Shown here: positions 60,101-64,000 of the stretch, one piece after another
Position numbering within the stretch: the stretch's first letter is position 1
How the letters are laid out: every line of letters begins with the position of its first letter
Assembly: GCA_035578905.1 (NCBI GenBank)
Contig: JAQJVL010001106.1
Span: forward strand, 124,001 to 188,000
Origin: Stictocephala bisonia
Taxonomy: Eukaryota; Arthropoda; Insecta; Hemiptera; Membracidae
Reading direction: 5' to 3'
Length of the DNA: 64,000 nucleotides
Translations under genes and position numbers: made by a program
Notes under the pieces: generated by a model
Seen by the model: only the letters and a program-made list of their open reading frames with translations
What the model was told of the DNA's origin: nothing
Database searches by the model: none

Positions 60101-61812
60101 GTTTAATCTCAGCTCCAATCTTGACATGCCCTGACTTCACTAAACCTTTCATTATCTCATGCGATGCTTCAGGCTATGGTCTGGGAGCCGTCCTTAGCCA
60201 GAGTAGTGGACAAGGCGAGGTGGTGGTTGCGTATGCCAGCCGAACTCTAACAAGACAAGAGCAGAACTACTCTGCTACTGAGCGCGAGTGCCTAGCTGTA
60301 ATCTGGGCCATTGAGAAATTCAGACCGTACGTTGAAGACACCCGGTTCACAGTGATCACTGATCACTATAGTTTGTTGTGGTTAAATAACCTTAAAGATC
60401 CGGTTGGACGTTTAGCTAGATGGGCTACACGTTTGCAATCTTATGATTTTCAACTAGTCCATCGTAAGGGTAAGGAAAATATTGTCCCAGATATGTTGTC
60501 CCGCTCCATGCCTATTTCTGAAGAGGAGAAAAGCCCTGAACAGCCTACTGTGTTTGCAGTTATGGAAATACCAAATGAGGTGAAAGATCGGTGGTACAAC
60601 AATATGTTGAAAAGAGTTAAAGAGCAATGTGACAGTTATCGTCAGTGGCGTATTGAAGGCAAGCAACTTTGGAAGAAAGTTGAAGGGCTTGACCCATCAC
60701 TCGATGAAGATACTTGGCGACTGGTATTACCTAAAGAATTGCGATCTATGGCGATTGAAGGTTGCCACGCCCCACCAACATGTGGACACCAAGGCGTATT
60801 GAAGACCTTCAAGAAGATGCAACAAAGTTTCTATTGGCCGAAGATGAGGAAGGACATTACTTCCTATATTTCAAAATGTCACGTTTGCCAATGTACCAAA
60901 TATGACCAACAACGGCCAGCTGGCATGATGGGCAGTTACCGTGGTGTGGATGCCCCTTTCAAGATGTTGGCTGCTGATCTCATTGGGCCTCTACCTCGAT
61001 CCATGAAAGGATTCAAATATCTCTCTGTTGTTACGGACACATTTACAAAATTTACAATTTTACGTCCTCTTAGAGCAGCTACAGCCAAACTTGTAGCGCA
61101 ACACCTGGAAAATGATGTATTTCTAATGTTTGGGATACCAAAATATATCATTTGCGATAACGGTTCAGAATATATTGGAAGACCTGTGACCCAATTAGCA
61201 AGGAGTTATAACTGTAAGATACTGCTTAATGCCAGCCGACATCCTCAGGCAAACCCTGCTGAACGTGTGAATCGTGACATCGTGTCTATGCTAAGAGCTT
61301 ATGTGAATGATAATCACCGTGATTGGGACAAATATATTCCACAGATTGGTTTTGCCTTGCGCACCGCTCATCATGAGTCCACAAAGCATACTCCTGCGTT
61401 CCTAAATTTTGGAAGGGAACTTGCCATTTCCGGTCCGGGTTTCGAGGTTCTGCAAGATGGGGATACTCCAGATATTGAAGATTGTCAGCAATATGGGGAA
61501 AAATTGAAGGAGCTAAAAGGTTTCCACCAAGAAGTTTCAGACAGACTTAAGGAAGCGCATCTGAATAATGCCAAGATATACAACTTTAGGAGGAGACACG
61601 TAGAGTTTAAAGTTAATGACCTCGTGCTAAAAAGAAATTACCCTCAGTCGGATGCTTCTAAACACTTTTCGGCGAAGTTGGCACCCCGCTTTATTGGACC
61701 ACTTGTTGTGACACGGAAAATCTCAAGTTTAGTATATTCTCTGGCCGATCTAAAAGGAAAAGCACTTGGTAACTGGCTTGTCACTGATCTGAAGAAGTAT
61801 GTTCAGGATTAG
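57127..61812 (+). CDS. Ty3/gypsy LTR retrotransposon Gag-Pol polyprotein
   Basis: A single intact frame of 1,561 codons from the first ATG at 57,127; an upstream GTG at 57,109 is in frame but not preferred. Order: an N-terminal SAP-like helix pair (LRKQEVEYELKIRALN), gag core (~255-425), CCHC knuckle CWNCGTVGHRFKDC (464-477) and a second knuckle with Thr in place of His, protease LLDSGAS (Asp557), RT with YLDD (864-867), RNase H (Asp1013, Glu1052, Asp1079), and integrase HHCC (His1214/1221, Cys1251/1254) with a D,D35E triad (Asp1284, Asp1344, Glu1379). No env ORF follows. Gag and Pol are fused without frameshift. Complete catalytic residues suggest recent activity, but this copy lacks its 5' LTR promoter. 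Clade within Ty3/gypsy not assigned. Confidence 0.97.
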   Translation: MQFSDSLWNLVSIINMNVYHLRKQEVEYELKIRALNTDGNANERRRRLQQSMANNEEISVAVVNSLDVLQELEECEEKLQDLLTCVVDYEGNFNDNEYHRIVARLFHLYLRIGRIPVAADADNDQESDKSELQAKTKEIIDSLKAQFSGGKGDQVDTAKVVIPSTHLSAPSTTDCGKEGDSNAGGHVLPALRILSLRSDANMEHNLPVQRLSLPTEIRKGSAVVNSSNSAHVEEVMDPNPLRETSGPGVRPKYVPVYKWGIKFDNNGSSVAAFLERVEELRRARGVTHSELFESAVDLFSGPALVWYRASTSRIHSWTQLSRELREVFQPPDYDFRLQQEIFNRVQGEQESIDLYMAAMEGLYGRLSVQIPESTRLAQIFNNLHPQLQDRLALFDIKSLDDLRFMGRRAEAGRLRTSRPRPSPRIDSALEPDLAYWEPHRNRRVITDRVASVQHTSGSHSDITCWNCGTVGHRFKDCHRPRRKFCYGCGKDDTLKRDCVSCHPKRLAEQGISEVNEVDSQKNSTTIQLSYLIKNQINDPRPYLSVRVFGKKTTALLDSGASHTILGKDGMWIIDTYPAHLHLTNDKFVETADAQRHEVSGFVVLPITLKGRTENLKVLVVPTLHQSLILGIDFWEAMHIVADFHNREWHFANKLRTAFCSSVDGIRSEEHLSVDEKARLKELVDGFFKDEPKVLGRTDRVQHVIDTGDSPAIKQRYFPVSPARQALIDKELAQMLKLGVVEPSKSEWSSPIFLIDKPDGSKRFVVDFRKVNAVSKKDAYPLPNVTSILDRLRDAKFISSLDIRSAYWQIPLEENSKEKTAFTIPGRGLFHFVTMPFGLCGAPATWQRFVDNVLGPDLEPYVFVYLDDIIVVTPTFQKHLDILSEIFKRVREAKLTLNQEKCKFCRSELKYLGYVVSKEGLHVDTEKVKAIVDLPVPKNQKEVRQVCGTASWYRRFIPDFASRMYPLTSLLRKRSKFEWTQEADQAFQDIKACLISAPILTCPDFTKPFIISCDASGYGLGAVLSQSSGQGEVVVAYASRTLTRQEQNYSATERECLAVIWAIEKFRPYVEDTRFTVITDHYSLLWLNNLKDPVGRLARWATRLQSYDFQLVHRKGKENIVPDMLSRSMPISEEEKSPEQPTVFAVMEIPNEVKDRWYNNMLKRVKEQCDSYRQWRIEGKQLWKKVEGLDPSLDEDTWRLVLPKELRSMAIEGCHAPPTCGHQGVLKTFKKMQQSFYWPKMRKDITSYISKCHVCQCTKYDQQRPAGMMGSYRGVDAPFKMLAADLIGPLPRSMKGFKYLSVVTDTFTKFTILRPLRAATAKLVAQHLENDVFLMFGIPKYIICDNGSEYIGRPVTQLARSYNCKILLNASRHPQANPAERVNRDIVSMLRAYVNDNHRDWDKYIPQIGFALRTAHHESTKHTPAFLNFGRELAISGPGFEVLQDGDTPDIEDCQQYGEKLKELKGFHQEVSDRLKEAHLNNAKIYNFRRRHVEFKVNDLVLKRNYPQSDASKHFSAKLAPRFIGPLVVTRKISSLVYSLADLKGKALGNWLVTDLKKYVQD

Positions 61813-61830
61813 AAAATTTGGGAAATTTTC

Positions 61831-61844
61831 TGGAGGAAGGGGAG
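61831..61844 (+). other. 3' polypurine tract
   Basis: TGGAGGAAGGGGAG directly before the LTR, 19 bp after the Gag-Pol stop; primes plus-strand synthesis in this element class. Confidence 0.85.
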
Positions 61845-62067
61845 TGTTTGTGACATATAAATTTTTCCTGTGCATGGAGTTGTATTACAGTCAAGACGTT
61901 AAGGTAAACAGTTATCATGTGTGAACGATCGATTTGTAAACAGATGATCAGCTGTTATTTATTTTAACTTAATTTATTCATATTTATGTTTCTAACATTT
62001 GTTTTCTGTTCAACAATAAGTTATGTTTTGGGAATAAAACAGTTCAGTTTTTCAGTTCACACTAACA
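61845..62067 (+). mobile_element. 3' LTR (right boundary uncertain)
   Basis: Starts TGTTTGTGACA immediately after the polypurine tract. AATAAAA at 62,034-62,040 is a likely polyadenylation signal, and ...CACACTAACA at 62,067 is a plausible LTR end (223 bp). Alternatively the LTR extends to ~62,378, where the first 22 bp of U3 recur inverted. Without a full 5' LTR the boundary cannot be fixed. TTTTGTGACGAGGATAAG at about 62,083 resembles primer-binding-site/leader sequence of other gypsy elements. Confidence 0.6.
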
Positions 62068-62351
62068 TGTTGTGTTTTTTTAATTTTGTGACGAGGATAA
62101 GTATTTATTTTGTTTTGTTTTTAGGTAGTTGTGTTTAGTTTTGTTTCGTTAGAACAGTTTTCTTTTGTTTTAAACTCCTGGCTAACCACAGGGAGAACTA
62201 TTTATTTACATAATTCATGATATAGTGCTAGAACGGAACTTTTACAAACATCAGTACATCTTACACCTGCAGGAAAGTTTCCTTGTTGGAGTCCTGCCAT
62301 TATTAGGTCAACAAGGTGGCGCCCTAATCCCTGGCTACTATTGATGAACTT

Positions 62352-62373
62352 GGAAAAATTTATATGTCACAAA
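62352..62373 (-). repeat. Inverted copy of LTR start (22 bp)
   Basis: GGAAAAATTTATATGTCACA + AA is the exact reverse complement of 61,847-61,868. It may mark the real LTR end or a foldback junction. Confidence 0.85.
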
Positions 62374-62460
62374 GGACATGTTTTTACTAACAACAATGAG
62401 GGTTTATCAGTGTTTTTACTGTAGGGGATGTTTGCAGTAATGTTGTCAGGATGGTAAATT

Positions 62461-62666
62461 TACAGGCTTGGCATCTGATAGAGGAAATTACACCGCTGTG
62501 ATAGATACACAGTCGAGCCACGTCGTAAACCACCTGCCTCGTACATCAACAGGTCACTTTTTTACAGGCTTGGCATCTGATAGAGGAAATTACACCGCTG
62601 TGATAGATACACAGTCGAGCCACGTCGTAAACCACCTGCCTCGTACATCAACAGGTCACTTTTTTA
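62461..62666 (+). repeat. 102-bp tandem duplication
   Basis: Two virtually identical copies begin CAGGCTTGGCATCTGATAGA at 62,463 and 62,565. The period is divisible by three, so an open frame spans both; no protein similarity. Confidence 0.95.
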
Positions 62667-62739
62667 CTCTTTTACTAATAGTTTTCTACATCAATATTAA
62701 TCATTGGGTGTTGGGGAGATTGTAGGCGATTTGTTCTAT

Positions 62740-63115
62740 ACTCGGTCCTCTTAATACCGACACGGCAACCGCTCAATGGTTTCCATCGACGTGGACACTA
62801 CTAGAGAAGTCTGGAGTGTCCAGGTTGGATGATATTCAGGGTTCGAATGTTGTGTAAGGAGGAGAAGTGAGCGCAAAGCTTGTGAAATAGCTGAAGATCA
62901 TACCAAATCTACGTGGTTTGGATTCCATATAAATATTTAAGTCACTTAGATGCTCTGGCTACTGCGCTATTAATATATAGCTTTTTCTAAGGAACATTAA
63001 ACCTTAATTAGTATCAATGCTACTACACTCGTTCATCTACTGTCACCACACTCATGTATCCTTCATATTCACCTGTATCTCTACGATCGGCGGCTTAGTG
63101 ATGAATAGTAATAGA
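62740..63115 (+). repeat. SINE-like dispersed repeat D, longest copy
   Basis: GGCAACCGCTCAATGG (A-box-like, 62,764) and GGGTTCGAATGTTGTG (B-box-like, ~62,839) suggest a tRNA-related head. The body is shared with 47,090-47,405 (inverted) and, in part, 50,735-50,890. Confidence 0.55.
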
Positions 63116-64000
63116 AACATTTCGTAAAAGTCATGGCCAGTGTAATATTATTACAGTTCATCCAAACCCGTAGAAGTAAACTTATTTTTATAGGTTTGTA
63201 ATTTTGTATACAATTAATCTTCGTCGTTTCTTTATCATTCATATTATTTTGCGAACTCACTAAAAGTTTACATTTTTATTCAATAAAAAATAAATTACAT
63301 TACTTACCTTCTTTCTAAAATTGTAAATATTTTATTAGGATTTGAAAGAAATAAAGTAATAATATATGTTTAAGTTACGAAAAACCACAATTTTTGTTGA
63401 TAGTGAATTGGGTTTTTTGGTGATGGTTACACCTATAAAAGGTTTTTTTTATCTTACAGACATAGTAAACGTCATCTCGAATATAATAGATGTAAAACAA
63501 ATCCCTTTTATTTTGAAAAATGGTTTTATATTGCTAATCATAACAATTTACTGTAAAATATTTAACCATCAAGTACTAAAGATGTTTAACAGGAGAAAAA
63601 CTTTTCCGAAACATTTTGGAAAGTCAGCGTTGACGTTACATCCATAGGCTCCTTTAGGTCTTTACTAGGATCTTTCAGATGAAGAATTTATTGCCATTTA
63701 TGTTGTTAAGTTTGATTGCTTGTTTTCCAAAAAAGTGGTTGGTTCATATTCACAAAATAAAAGTGAATATAATACACCAGTAAATAATTTATCTATACTA
63801 AATAAATATATTTCTGTATATTGAGCTATCACAATTACAAGAAGAAATATACTAAATATCTTAAATTGAGATCCAGGTTTATACGCATCGAGGTTTATAT
63901 AGACCGAGGTTGAAGGTTAGAGATGATCGAAATCTAAAAAAAAAATTAATAGGAAGTAGAATTTAAAATCATTTAGAGGTATAAAAAATGTCAAAATTTA
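63116..64000. other. No gene seen
   Basis: AT-rich; the open frame at 63,366-63,647 has no recognised similarity and a composition like its surroundings. Confidence 0.5.

Noticed and set aside
62317..62324. TGGCGCCC as primer binding site of a tandem retroelement copy
   Set aside because: Only eight bases match the tRNA-Lys site; the following bases diverge and no gag sequence follows.
62468..62725. 85-aa frame with a 34-residue repeat
   Set aside because: Produced by the 102-bp tandem duplication; no similarity to known proteins.

Overview
The window reads as intergenic, repeat-dominated DNA from a large, AT-rich animal genome, most likely an insect. The elongation factor 2 fragment at 56.4 kb is metazoan and insect-like. 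The transposon complement (a DUF4780-type LINE, Jockey/CR1-like LINE remnants, PIF/Harbinger with a MADF exon, hAT-like, a Penelope-like remnant, Ty3/gypsy, tRNA-derived SINEs) is typical of arthropods. The species cannot be named from the sequence. No complete host gene is visible. Many of the long open frames are artefacts of tandem repeats whose unit length is a multiple of three (36, 42 and 102 bp).

Layout. 0-9 kb holds scattered units of a G-rich 36-bp minisatellite, a decayed PIF/Harbinger element (1.6-2.5 kb), a small foldback hairpin (6.8-7.0 kb) and a 1.58-kb foldback element with ~455-bp arms (7.3-8.85 kb). 9.3-12.3 kb is an 82-bp satellite. 13.8-18.3 kb has a Penelope-like endonuclease tail and two LINE reverse-transcriptase remnants. 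19.6-22.8 kb is the main 36-bp minisatellite (about 87 units, with 108-bp and 72-bp higher-order structure). 24.3-24.9 kb is a 42-bp minisatellite. 25.4 kb has a tRNA-derived SINE, 26.6 and 27.9 kb have microsatellites, 29.8-30.5 kb is a 37-bp minisatellite, 32.4-33.0 kb is another 36-bp array, and 34.1 kb is an almost perfect 187-bp hairpin.

34,761-40,167 is an apparently full-length but frameshifted non-LTR retrotransposon on the minus strand, bounded by a perfect 12-bp target-site duplication. 42,527-45,129 is a complete hAT-like DNA transposon with matching terminal inverted repeats and a perfect 8-bp target-site duplication; its transposase is nearly intact and lacks the usual BED and hATC hallmarks. 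45.8-46.6 kb is a 5'-truncated LINE tail. 47-55 kb carries SINE-like dispersed repeats, a 28-bp inverted-repeat pair enclosing a C2H2 zinc-finger fragment, and a 406-bp palindrome.

56.4-62.4 kb is the most unusual part. An uninterrupted EF2 coding fragment runs straight into the polypurine tract and LTR start of a Ty3/gypsy element. An 11-bp LTR stub, a tRNA-Lys-like primer binding site, one intact 1,561-aa Gag-Pol frame, a second polypurine tract and a 3' LTR follow. The junction falls on sequence shared by EF2 and the polypurine tract, as expected from template switching during reverse transcription.
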